64,000 nt of DNA, from the NCBI GenBank assembly GCA_016165875.1, contig JABBOT010000031.1:1307961-1371960 (forward strand). Reading direction: 5' to 3'. Made by a program: the position numbers and the translations under genes. Below are positions 26,060 to 37,900 of the stretch, in pieces. Each line of letters begins with the position of its first letter. The first letter of the stretch is position 1. Under the pieces are notes generated by a model. The model saw nothing but the letters and a program-made list of their open reading frames with translations, did no database searches and was not told where the DNA came from. The DNA is from Acanthopleura granulata. Its lineage: Eukaryota; Mollusca; Polyplacophora; Chitonida; Chitonidae.

Positions 26060-26950
26060 ACATTCAAAGGTCTTGTCCAATTCACTGTCATTCACTTTTG
26101 GGGGTGTTCTTGTTCTTAAAAAAGTACCATTTGTAGTTTAGTCTTCACCAGACTGGCTACTGCTTGCGCCTTGCTCTCTGTTTCCCTTCAAAGTTTTCAG
26201 TTTTGCCATTTTCTTGAAACTTCATCACATACTTCTTGTTGCTCTAGGAAATATTTTTTTTTCCGCTCGTCTAGTTTCATCCAGTCTCTCAGTGGCAAAA
26301 TCGTCCAGATCTATGGCATGTTTCATATGACTCGACATCGTGTTTGCAGTCTCTCTAAAATGGTGCATCCCATGGCCTCGTGAGAATTCCAGGAGTTACA
26401 GAATTACCCAGCATGTCATACGGATGCCTGTGCCCTATCAGGTCTGTATGAACCCAACTTCTGAAATAACTTTGGTTCTATTTATTGTTGACTTTTCTTC
26501 TAAAAGAATAAACCAACTGATCACTGGCTGTCAGAAACCACTACACATTCATTTTATTTACTTACTTGATTAATCATTTTTTACTGCCCAGGGGGTTTTC
26601 TAGCCACTTTCTTGTTGTGGTAACCACAATGAGAAATATCCGAAAATTGAGTTTGAGACAAATTTTGAGTTTTGATAAAATGAATGAGTTTTAGGTACAT
26701 TTTACATACCCTGGTGATGAAAAATATTGAGTTTTCTGATTGGTTCATATTGAGTTTCTATAAAGAAATTGGCTGGAAGAAAAAACCTGCTGCCATACTC
26801 ATGAATTTCTAATATGAAGGTGGCTCAGGTTTAGGGGCACAGGAATCGGTGCAGCGGAGACCATTATAATTCTCAGGAGGTCCAGAAGAATTCCCAACAT
26901 AAAGCAGCAACTGTCCAGTTAACAAAAACTGCTTCTGAGTTGGAGATCTT
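26060..26950. other. No gene recognised
   Basis: Open frames at 26171-26383 and 26340-26573 (plus) show no family features. Confidence 0.4.
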
Positions 26951-26954
26951 ATTA

Positions 26955-27085
26955 ATTGGATTCAAGTACCGAGACCCACTTGGATGGATTCAAGTACTGA
27001 GACCAACTTGGTTGGATTCAAGTACTGAGACCCACTTGGTTGGATTCAAGTATTGAGATCCACTTGATTGGACTCAAGTATGAGA
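26955..27085. repeat. 29-bp tandem repeat, about 4-5 copies
   Basis: Unit 'ggattcaagtactgagaccc' plus 'acttggttg', diverging toward the right end. Confidence 0.85.
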
Positions 27086-27089
27086 CCCT

Positions 27090-28673
27090 AGTGGTGAAGC
27101 ACTAGTGGAGTGGTCTGACCAAGTCTGGGCCATACAACTGGTGAGTGAATCAATCTAAACAACATCAAATTACTGTAGTTCAGTCTTGACTAACAATAGA
27201 TATCGTGATTGTTTGACAGATTAAGAAGACTAACTGTTGTTAATTTGTCTCTTGGAATGTCAAATATAATCTTTTCAACAATCTAATATTTCACCTGTAA
27301 ATGTTCAACGAAACATTAAAACATTTAAACCATGTGAGTGAAAACACTGGCTTTACTAAATAATCTGAACATAGTTTATATCACAATGAAAGTGAACAAC
27401 ATAGAACCACATAAATACTGCACTATGCCAGCTTCCGATGTCTTGTTTCCTTTTAAGCAACAATGATGTCGTGGGACAGCCACAGAGGACAGTGAAAATA
27501 ATGCTGACTACAATACAGTGAACATGTAAAGTGTATCCCGAACTACACGAGGCATGAACAAATACACAGTATAAGCATGTCGATCATTTACAAAATCTGG
27601 ATTCCTTCATGTCGCCTGGTTACGTTCTGGTTATGTCTTTGTGTCCATGTAGGTCAGTCTAACCATGTAAATAATGTGATGCCCTTTGTGAAAAATGACT
27701 GAAAAGAACTTCTAAAATAAAGTGTGAAATAAAAGTGACTAACAACTAGCACACACAATTCCTCAAAGAAAGAAACTTGCAACACTTTTCTTTGCTTTTT
27801 TATTTTTTTGGCATAAACTAATTTCACTGTACATCTGAAAGCCTTTTTTTAAAATGCTTCATGAGAGGTAAAAATGTCCATCAATCTGTCTAAACAGGGA
27901 ACCACAGTGACAGAGTAGTGCCTATAAATTTGTTACAAAAAATAATTCCTCTCCTTTATTATTTTGCTTTTTATTTTGTTTTGGTTATGACATTTGTTCC
28001 TTATAGGAATAATGAGAAATACATTTTCTTTGGTAAACTGTTTATCTGACTAGAGTTTTATGGGAAACTCAAATACACACAGTTACCAGAGCCAAGTCAA
28101 AGTCAAGCCTCCTGGTCTGAGGTAACAGCTACAACAGCCAGGGCTGGAGTCAAAGACTGGGATACTGTGGTTGTCAAGGGCCTCATGTCAATAATCAGTA
28201 TGTTGCTCGAAGGTTTTATAGCCAAAATGACAATAATGTAAGAAACCCTAACACGGGAACAACAGGCAAACATCAGCTGATTAGATTAAAAACTTGGGAG
28301 AAATGTGTCACTGCTATTACACATGTGAGAACCACACCAAGTATTCGTTTCAAGACTTTTTTACAACACCAAAAAGCTTGTAGAAAGAGAGCGTAGATCA
28401 TCAACATAACAAAAGGAAAAAAAAACACTTTGACCAATCTGTAAAGGGCGGAAAGATTTTCACTCAAATTTTACAATGCTTTGTACTGTTTTGTGCCCCT
28501 GTCGCCCCTCCACAATTCTGCTGATGGAAGCTGCTGTGATCTTTCTACTAACGAGTCTCTGTGGTTCAACAACACCATCACTCAGACTAAATGTGTCCAA
28601 ACTTTTTGACATTTATAGCACTACCTTGTGGCATGTCATCCCTCATCTGGCAGAAACCAAAAAGAAGGAGGTG
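27090..28673 (-). other. 3' flank and probable 3' UTR of the XRCC1-N/UBZ4 gene
   Basis: This follows the stop codon at 28674-28676 of the minus-strand gene. A candidate polyadenylation signal (AATAAA on the minus strand) lies at 27955-27960, with another near 27800. The true transcript end is unknown. No other gene is seen. Confidence 0.4.
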
Positions 28674-28942
28674 TCACAGTTCAGCGCACAAATCAGCATG
28701 CACCTGGATTTCAGCTTCTGGGAAGTTCTGCTGACAGATGGGACAGGTGACCATTCTGGGAATGTGCTGATCCCTCCACTCATCCACCAGGATGACCACG
28801 TTTGGTGGGGTCTGGTACACTGGTGTCCGTAACGTCCCGGCTTCGGGAGGCCTAGGAGTAGTCAGGTTGTCTGCTGCTCTGTGTTTGCTCAAGCTCTTAC
28901 AACGCACCTGATGTAACAGGTAATTAGCCTCTGGTACCATTT
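28674..28942 (-). other. Terminal exon with UBZ4-type zinc finger
   Basis: The exon ends with a segment around 'MVTCPICQQNF' and 'VHADLC', spacing C-x2-C-x11-H-x3-C, the zinc-binding pattern of RAD18-type ubiquitin-binding fingers. The finger is followed by only three residues and the stop. Such fingers recruit repair proteins to ubiquitinated targets; partner unknown here. Confidence 0.88.
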
Positions 28943-28953
28943 CTACAAAAGTT

Positions 28954-28997
<44 letters not shown>

Positions 28998-31900
28998 GAT
29001 TTAGTAAAGTTATATAATATCAGGATGGTTTTCAATTTGATTTGAGAGGTTTCATAATCAGCCTGCACACAATTTTTGGAAAAAAGGACAATGTATGGAG
29101 CTCTTTTTGCTGGAAATCAAAACTTAACAAAAATCACAGAATTCATTGAATTTGCAAACTTAGAGACTGCACTATCCTACTAGGGTCAAGGCCTCTCAAA
29201 AAGATTTCTGCACTGAATATGCTATGCTAAGTCAGGTGTCCAAGTGTTTATAAATTTCAGGTCATCTATGAGACAATTGCAGCAGAGTTTGAGGTCATCC
29301 AAAATAATCTCATGTCTTGTAATATTCTTTTGGATACAACAGGGTTCACACAGTTTTCAGATCTGAAAATTCCATGACTTTCCAGCGACTTACAAGGTAT
29401 AAATCCATGACTTTTCCATGACCTTTTGCAATGATTAATATGGTTACCATACCAAATATGTTTCCTACAATTACATAGGTTAATGGTTACGTATCATTAA
29501 CAGGGATTCATAAAAGTCCAAATTTTTTTAAACTGAAACTGAAAATTTAATTTTTTTCTTCAGGTAAATAGCTTTTGTCTTAGGTCGAGTTCTAAATGAC
29601 TTTTATAAATTTGTAGCTATTAAATATGTGTTGTGACTGTAGCAACAACAACAACTGATTTTTACTTCAGTGTAAAATCAAGTGATTTTCCATAAAAATG
29701 CACCACTTCATTTAAACATCCCCAGCTCTGAATTACGCATGCAGCTATCCAGCCATTTTAAAACGTTCTGTGACGTATTATCTTCAAAATGGCTTAACTA
29801 CTCTATCTGAAAGACACATTACTATAGTAAAATGCATAAAATAAGAACTTGCTTCAACCCTTCTCCTGAACTGCTGTTTTGACCTCTAAAAAACTGTGCT
29901 ACTACATTCCATGCTGAATGAAAATCCTTATGATGATTCACTTGGTCTGAAAATTGCCAAATGCCCTATTGGCACATCATAAATGCTACAACTACTTGCC
30001 TATATCACCACTGCCTGACCAGGCTTACAGTTATTAGAGTACTTGGGCATTCACAGTGCCATCTATATTGTCGCTTCTAGACAAATTTACCTCATTTTAT
30101 TCTTTGATTGGTGTTTTACGCCATACTCAAGAATATTTCACTTATACGACGGCGGTCAGCATTATGGTGGGAGGAAACCGAGCAGAGCCTGGGGGAAACC
30201 CACGACTATCTGCAGGTTGCTGGCAGACCTTCCCACGTACGGCCAGAGAGGAAGCCAGCGTAAGCTGGACTTGAACTCACAGCGACCGCATTGGTGGGAG
30301 GTTTCCTGTCATTGTGCTGCGATAGTGCGCTAACCGACTGAGCCACGTAGGCCCCATACCTCATTTTAACCAGTTTTGATTTTACTTGAATAAACCATAC
30401 ACTGCTTCATACCAAGGGTAACAAGTGGAAGCCAAGACACCTCCTCGTAACATACAAAGCAATGCAGTTTATTGTTAGCGCATAAGTGATAAGTCTAAGA
30501 GTAACGAGCAGATAGGTGACAGGAATTGGACACTGTATAATGTGTGATAACAGTTATTGTGCTGCATGAGCCTAATGTCTGATCTATAAAGTTCTTACCC
30601 TAAAGTTGAGATTTTGCTCTCTAAAACACCATACTATGAGTCAAGCAATTGACTGAAAAGTTAGTAGAAGCACTCTATCTGTTAATTCCCCATGCCCTAC
30701 AACAACATATAAAATCAAAGTCTAATTCCATGACTTTCCAGGATTTTTAAGGACCACGTGAACCCTGCACAACATGTGAAATCAGGATAAATGACACCAT
30801 CAGCAAAACCAAGCTGCTATCATCTCAAACTGTATCTCAAATAGCTGCTGGAAAATTATGTCCACAAGTACATGCACCACGCACTCACCCGTGCACAGGT
30901 GTAAATGAAGATGGCCCACTATATTCCTAAGGGGGGTGGGGGGGAAAAGCCTACCTGCCTAAGCTCAATTTTCTTTTTTCATACATTAGGGCGAAAACAA
31001 GAATTAATTTCACTTGCTTTTATGCTTGTCCTGCCAACTGCTTGATTTCAGTGGAAAGAGTGTATCAGCCATAACATCATAAAGAGTGTATCAGCCATAA
31101 GATCATCATAAAGGGTGTATCAGCCATAACATCATAAAGAGTGTATCAGCCATAAGATCATCATAAAGGGTGTATCAGCCATAACATCATAAAGAGTGTA
31201 TCAGCCATAAGATCATCATAAAGAGTGTATCAGCCATAAGATCATCATAAAGAGTGTATCAGCCATAAGATCATCATAAAAAGTGTATCAGCCACAAGAT
31301 CATCATAAAGAGTGTATCAGCCATAACATCATAAAGACGACAACACAGCTGATTTTCTGAATTTTTCCCATGTTCTATCCTTACTTCCACATTCAACACA
31401 AAATATTGTGATCATGTCGGAGCTGGATACTCTCTTGGGAGGACTTGGCACCTTCACTGTGACAGTTCTAGTCTTGTACACAGGTTCTGTTCTTGAATAT
31501 CTGCAAAGCAAAAATAACATGCATATAAGAAAGAATCTCAAAGATCCAGATCCTTCGTCAAAAGGGCATTGCTTCAAACGGAATGAACGTTCTACATACC
31601 CTACAATTTCGCCTCAAACTGAGCATTTTTAGAGACAACTATGTCATAAAATATCATTTTCATTGTATGATCTCAGACGTTGGATAGATGGACAAAATTG
31701 CTGTAACATCATACGATCCTCCTATAATAAAATTGAAACCAGATGAGTACAAACCCCGCTGCTGCAATCTTCTGCTTTGTTCTTGTCGATGCAGCTGTTG
31801 TTGTTGTTGTACTGGAGTTCACTGATGAAGATTTACCAGTTCTGGAAGGCCTTGGAGTGGAATGAAGTGTCACATGAGGCATCTGTTCAGGTGTCACACT

Positions 31901-34900
31901 TGTTCTGCTGTTTCCGCCTAATGATAAACCTTCTGACAAAATTTGCACATCTTGGTCAACGGGCTTGAGGGTGGTTAAGTTCTTGAAATTTGGAGATGGA
32001 TTTGGCTGTGACATGGTGATTGAGGAGGCCTCCGTGTTTGGCTGAACTTCCTGCACAGAATTGTCTACGATTCCGCTCTGGGCTGGGGAATTTCGCTGCA
32101 CTGTTGGAAGCCTCTCTAGTTTAGGGGTCAGATATTTTTTGTATGGTGTTGAGCCAATGGACCTGCTTTGCTTTGAGGTTTCTCTCGACGTTTCTGACAG
32201 AGGCGATTTACTTTCCATCCCATTAACACTCACTGGTGAACTAATTCCATCAGAGTTTTCCAAACAAAGATTTACCTTCCCTTTTGAAATGGGCAGGCCA
32301 GGTTGTTGTGGTGACACACCAATGTCAAAATTTGAATCAGAAACCACACCAACTACAGGGGAGCATGTTTCCTTTGCTGGTTCAAAACATTGTTTCTTTG
32401 ACGACTGGAAGTTTTCATCTTCAAAAGTGTCTGTACACCCACTCAGTTGTAGGCTGGAGTGACTGGAGTCATCCACATAAACGTCCTCCGAGATACTCAT
32501 ATGCTCGATGCTCGAGTCTGATACCGTGGGTGTGTTCAAAAGATGATTGACAAATTTGTCAGTGTCGTCATCACTGTTTTCTGGTTCATTGGCATAGCTG
32601 TCAAACTTTGCTTGCAGAAAGTCTTGAGTTATGCTCATGAACTGTTTCTTTTCCTCGCGCGTCAGCTTGCGTCGTTTTCGCTTCTCTAACCGATGACGTA
32701 GATCTGGAGGAGAAGTTACAAGAACAGATGAAGAACTGCATGCACAAGTTTGGGTGCCAGGAAAGACACATTTCCAAATTTCATGAAATTCAGTACAGTG
32801 GGGTAATGATAACAAATACCGAAGCATGCATGTCGGGGTTATTCCAGTACCATCCTTTTCCCTGACATTGTTGCAGGAGATATGATAAAATTTAAGAAAC
32901 GTTCCACAGAATATTACACCATATCCACCTGGTTTCACGCCATGATCAAGGTAATATATCCACCTTGTTTCACACCATGATCAAGGTGACATCCAACTAT
33001 TAACTTCTTGTTTGAGTATTTAAAGTGAAAAGACAGCGCATGTTCGAAGTTGACTTTGCCAAAAAGGTTGGACAATATTATATTATTACCATGAAGTATT
33101 TTTTCTAGCAGCTACTATGACAGTGGAAATTGACATTTGACCATGTTCAGATGTGACATAATTGTTCTAAGCTTGGAACACTCCTGTAACCTCAGACTGT
33201 AGTTAGCTGGAAGGGTTGTCTTTGAAACTTAAGTATATATGTAAGTTTACAACATGAAATGATCAAGAAACTTCTCTCACCAAAACACAATGGTCTGGAA
33301 TTACTTTGCAGTGTTATTCACACATGTACTAGTTAAAATTAAAACATATGACATTTAAACAGTGTCCTGTCCCTATGTTATTACATGTTACATTGAGAAT
33401 CAACTCAGGAGATTTGCGTCACAGCTGATATCTCCTAACTCTCTGATTGGTTATTCTCTCATAAACTTAAAAGCATTGGTGCCTCCAGATCCAGAGTTGG
33501 CATCACAGTACACTTCAAACGAAGATAATTCAGCTACAAATTCACATAAATTTAAGCAGGTCTTTGCATTCAAGAGAGAACTTTACAGTCTTTTTAATGA
33601 AGAGTGCCTCTGTCATGATATCTTTTACCTTAAAATATCTCTTCACATCTATCATCATTTTGAAGAACATCGGAACAGGAGTTTTCAGTGGTTTGTTACC
33701 ATGAGCTTACCTGCAATAGTCACCGTGGACAAATCCTCCTCCGTCAACTGTAGACACGATAAGAAGTGTTTTACCTCTGCCTTAAACTGTGGAATTAAAC
33801 AGTGCACAGGGGTGTATTAGAAATAAATGGAGGTATAAAGAATTGATTTATGTACCTATTTGTTTTGTTAATGCTTTACTCAGGAAATTTTCCCCGACAT
33901 GATGTCGATCAGTTTTCTGGGGTGGAGGAAAAACCACTGGCCTTTGGCAAGTAAGGCCATGCACAATATAATCCTCAGCATTTTTTTTTTAAATCAGCCA
34001 AATTCAAGGGAGATAACTTTAGCCAAACACAAAGGGGCGGCAGCTTTCTTGTCGGAGCTATCATGGCTGCCAAAAGCCTGGTTAAGTTCAAGTTGTTGGT
34101 TTGATTCAACAGTGATTGCCATTATAGTCAAACTAAAACATTTTAACTTCATTACACCCATTAACTATTCACTTGGCGCCTTTTTCACTCTTTTCCGCAA
34201 AGAGAAATGGGCGCAAATAGACATCACTCCATAAAGGCTGTGACCAGTGTACACTATCCAACTGTCAAGTGTTGTGGCCTACAGGCTGTTCTGCAAAGTG
34301 TTGTTAGCAAAATTTTGAAGAAAAATGAAAATAAAAGGAGCCTGTTACCATTATTTTTATTGGTGATTGTTGAATAACTGATAGTCTCAATCATTTAAAA
34401 CCATGGCCTGTTAGTGTTCTTGGAACATATATGCATGAACACTTTCTGGCCAGCAAGTCCACAAAAACGTTTTCTGTTACCAAGTCCCCAAAACCAAATA
34501 ATTCTGGACTCTACATCTCTCTCTACCTCAATCCTGTACTTCACTATTATAGCCACAAAGGCACTACTTGGTTAACTCAGATCAAGCATTCTTTTGTCCA
34601 AAGTGTGCAGCATTTCCCTCCTGCCTCTATTCTAACATATTCCACACACTAGTCATGATGCATATCCGATCTGGACTCAAGTACACAATTGTGACTGCAC
34701 TCGGTAAGGATAATCAAACCGAAACATTAATGTCTGCAGTTAATTCTTACGTTGCATTTGCCATCATTCTAATAGCGACATCACCAGAGTAGTCTCCCTT
34801 TTTACACGAAAAGGTGCATTCTGGGATGGCAATATCCTACTGGTGGAGGACTGAGGATAAACATGCTCTGCTGAGGTCAATGATTTGGTTCCACACCCCG

Positions 34901-37900
34901 TATCCAGGGCAGTCATGACCCTGTGTTTGCCGATGAGTGCAGAGGGGATATGTATCGAAGTCATTTGTAACGATCAAAGGCGGGAATGAATGAATGAATG
35001 ATTATGGCTTAACGCCACATCGGCAATATCAAAGGTGGGAGGAAAATGCTACGTACTTTAAGAGAATATTTCATGTGAAAATTTATGCTTGCTCTGGGTC
35101 TTGTCTTGCTTCTCAATCATTAAAGAGTCCTGGAACTGTTGTCTTAGACTCACTGAGGGCCCACTTCTGCTGTCCACGCTGTTGGAGAGTAGTCGAGACT
35201 TGTGGTTATGCTGTGTGGGAACAATGGGGCTGAACTTTGGGCTCTGGTCCGCCGCTGCTAGCACAAGCCTTGCTGTTCTCGACAAAGAGACCTCGTTCGC
35301 TGTGCCGTTCTCTGCAGAGCTGGCAATTTTTAACAGCCGATTCTGAAGTTCTGCAGTCCTGGCTGGAGTAGTTCTGAAAGGAAGACTCTTGTTTTAACAG
35401 ACTTAACATCAAACGATGTTTAATTCATTATTTCACTGATCTATTTTAAGTTGTACGAGATATAATAACTAATACAAAAACCTACATTTTCACATACATG
35501 TCGACTTATGATATCTCATAATATATCAACTAAAAGTTACATGACACCCAACCCAGTCACATTACACCGACACTGGGTCAACTGGTCCTGTTTCCTTGCC
35601 CTAACCTCTCAGTGCGGAGACCCAAGCGAGGCAGTAACAAGTACCATTTTTTTGGTATTACCAGATCTGGGATGGATCCCGGATCTCAGGACCTTGAGGT
35701 GGACGCTCAAACGACCACCGAGGCAGTCTACTAACAATGTATGATACGTACTTTGAGCTAAGCCTTGGAAGGACATCCTCCATTCTGGGTGTTTTGGCTC
35801 CAGAGAAGGGAGATGACTGTGCAGTGCTTCCACTGTGATTCTAAAAACAATGTGTAATTGTTTGTTTATGTGTAATTTCATGGGCAAGTTGATTAAGTAT
35901 ATATAGCCTTTCTTCAAAAGATACACAAACTCAACACGTTTCTAATCCGCACAAAATGTCATGCAATAATACTTCAACTTCTTTAAATTGCATTTTCGTA
36001 CGAGAGTTGAGAAATTCTTAATCCCACTGTTCTTGCCAGTGAGTCTAGTGGAATGAAAGATTATACAAACATTTAATTTATCTCCCTATTTCAAAGAAGA
36101 ATCAAAAATTTTTCACAAACAATATGGCAACCAGTTTCATGGGTGAAGGACCAAACCAACACTAACACTTCATCAAAATATAAACAATGTCTACAACTGA
36201 ACAGCTGCTCACCCTGTCTTGATTTGGAGACTGTACATGAGTGTTGTTGTTGTTGCAGAAATTTCCTGTGATTCGGATGAAGGACAAACCAAACTGTACA
36301 TCTTTCCTGAAAGGCTGACGACATATTATACGAAGTCTGTCCCATTCCTCATTACAAACATCCTCCATAAAGTCACCTGATACAACAAAGAAACACTAAC
36401 ACAGACCTAGTCAAATTTGGAAAATTTTATTTATTTGATTGGTGTTTAATGCCGTACTCAGGAATATTTAGCTTATACGATCGCCGCCACCAAGACTAGG
36501 TTCTAAACAAAGGATGTAGGAAATTTACTATATTTAAAGACATGGTTTTACCAGTCAAGAGGCAAACAAGTTAACCATAGACTACCACACTAGTGCAGAT
36601 CAAGAAGGAATAATCACATGAAAACAGAACTTCTGGCACCCTCAGTTAGGATGATTACTAATTTCAAAATCATGGGTATGACTCGACTCGGGTTTGAACC
36701 AGTTTCTCTCGGTTTTGAGGCAGGCCACAAGTTAGCCACAAGACTACTAGTGCAGGTCAAGAAGGAATAATGACAGGAAAACAGAACTGATGGCAGCCTA
36801 AGTTTCAATTCACTGTTAAGGTCTAAACGCTCCAGGAGAACTGCCATACGGAAGTCCAAATTTCACACATTGAAATTCAGACAGGATTTTGGGGGGTAAC
36901 TTGAGAAAAAATTTCTTTTACCAACAAAGGCAGATTTCATGTTCTACTGTGTAATCAACGCTATCGTTTTATCCCGAATTCCTACTGTGTCCTACAAATG
37001 CACCAGAGAATACAGATGTTAGTTTTCATATTTTGCTGAAAAATTGAGAATATTCACTTTCTAATAGCAAGATTTAGTTTTGAACTCAATTTTACTCAGC
37101 AATTATTGGTTTGTAAAATCGACATGTGTGAATCCCAATGTATATTTTTAAGTATATTTAAGATCTAGGAGAAAACAACTTACTAGCATTAAACATCCTT
37201 GTTTTTATGAACGCATTGGAATTGCGGCAGTCAATTGGGCTCATGAGGTTGGCTGTGGGCACCATTGTTTTGTATGGGATTTCCTGGGCCCAAGTGGAAC
37301 GTCCCACTTTAACCTCCATGTTCGCACACCAGACACTGCCTGTATAATGTTGTGAAAGAGTTACAAAACAAAACAAAACAAAAAACCAGTGCTGTAACGT
37401 TTTCTAGTTGTCAACAATGAAACATTACTTCTCTGCAGACTGCAATGGGAACCCTCTGTAAATAGACGACCAACTATAAACATGTAAATTCTAACACCTT
37501 TAACATTTCTGTAATTCCTGTAGAGAAGTTCAGGGAAACACTCTGTTTATTCTTAACATGCTTAACGATGAGCAGTTTGTAAAATCCACAGTTGGTGGAG
37601 ATATTCCATATGAAGTCAAATACAGAAAAATGACAGGTCCAAGAAAAAAAAAAATGACTATCATCTTTTGTTTGATTTTTTCCTCAAGTTTGCTGTTTGC
37701 TTTTTTTATTTCTGCGATGGCCATAAATCAAGCAGAGAAAAATTACAAAACACCCAGGGCAAATTTGTATGACATCAAGAGTCATCATGAACTCAGGCCT
37801 TTCTTCACTGAACTTAACTGCCCAAGTTAAAAGACAGAAATGTCAACATTTCAACCTGCCAAGCAAGCAAATGAACGAGTCTCAGAAACTTACAAAGTTT

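Noticed and set aside
26171..26573. Possible exons around 26.2-26.6 kb
   Set aside because: Neither strand gives an open segment with splice sites and family resemblance; minus-strand pieces are broken by stops.
28476..28832. 118-codon plus-strand frame
   Set aside because: Antisense to the UBZ4 exon, whose splice sites, phase and zinc-finger pattern are clear.
32061..32462. 133-codon plus-strand frame
   Set aside because: Antisense shadow of the 949-bp exon of the XRCC1-N/UBZ4 gene.
32704..32938. N-terminal extension of the frame at 31709-32938
   Set aside because: The exon boundary at 32703 is set by an acceptor and by the phase of the upstream 76-bp exon; sequence beyond it is intronic.
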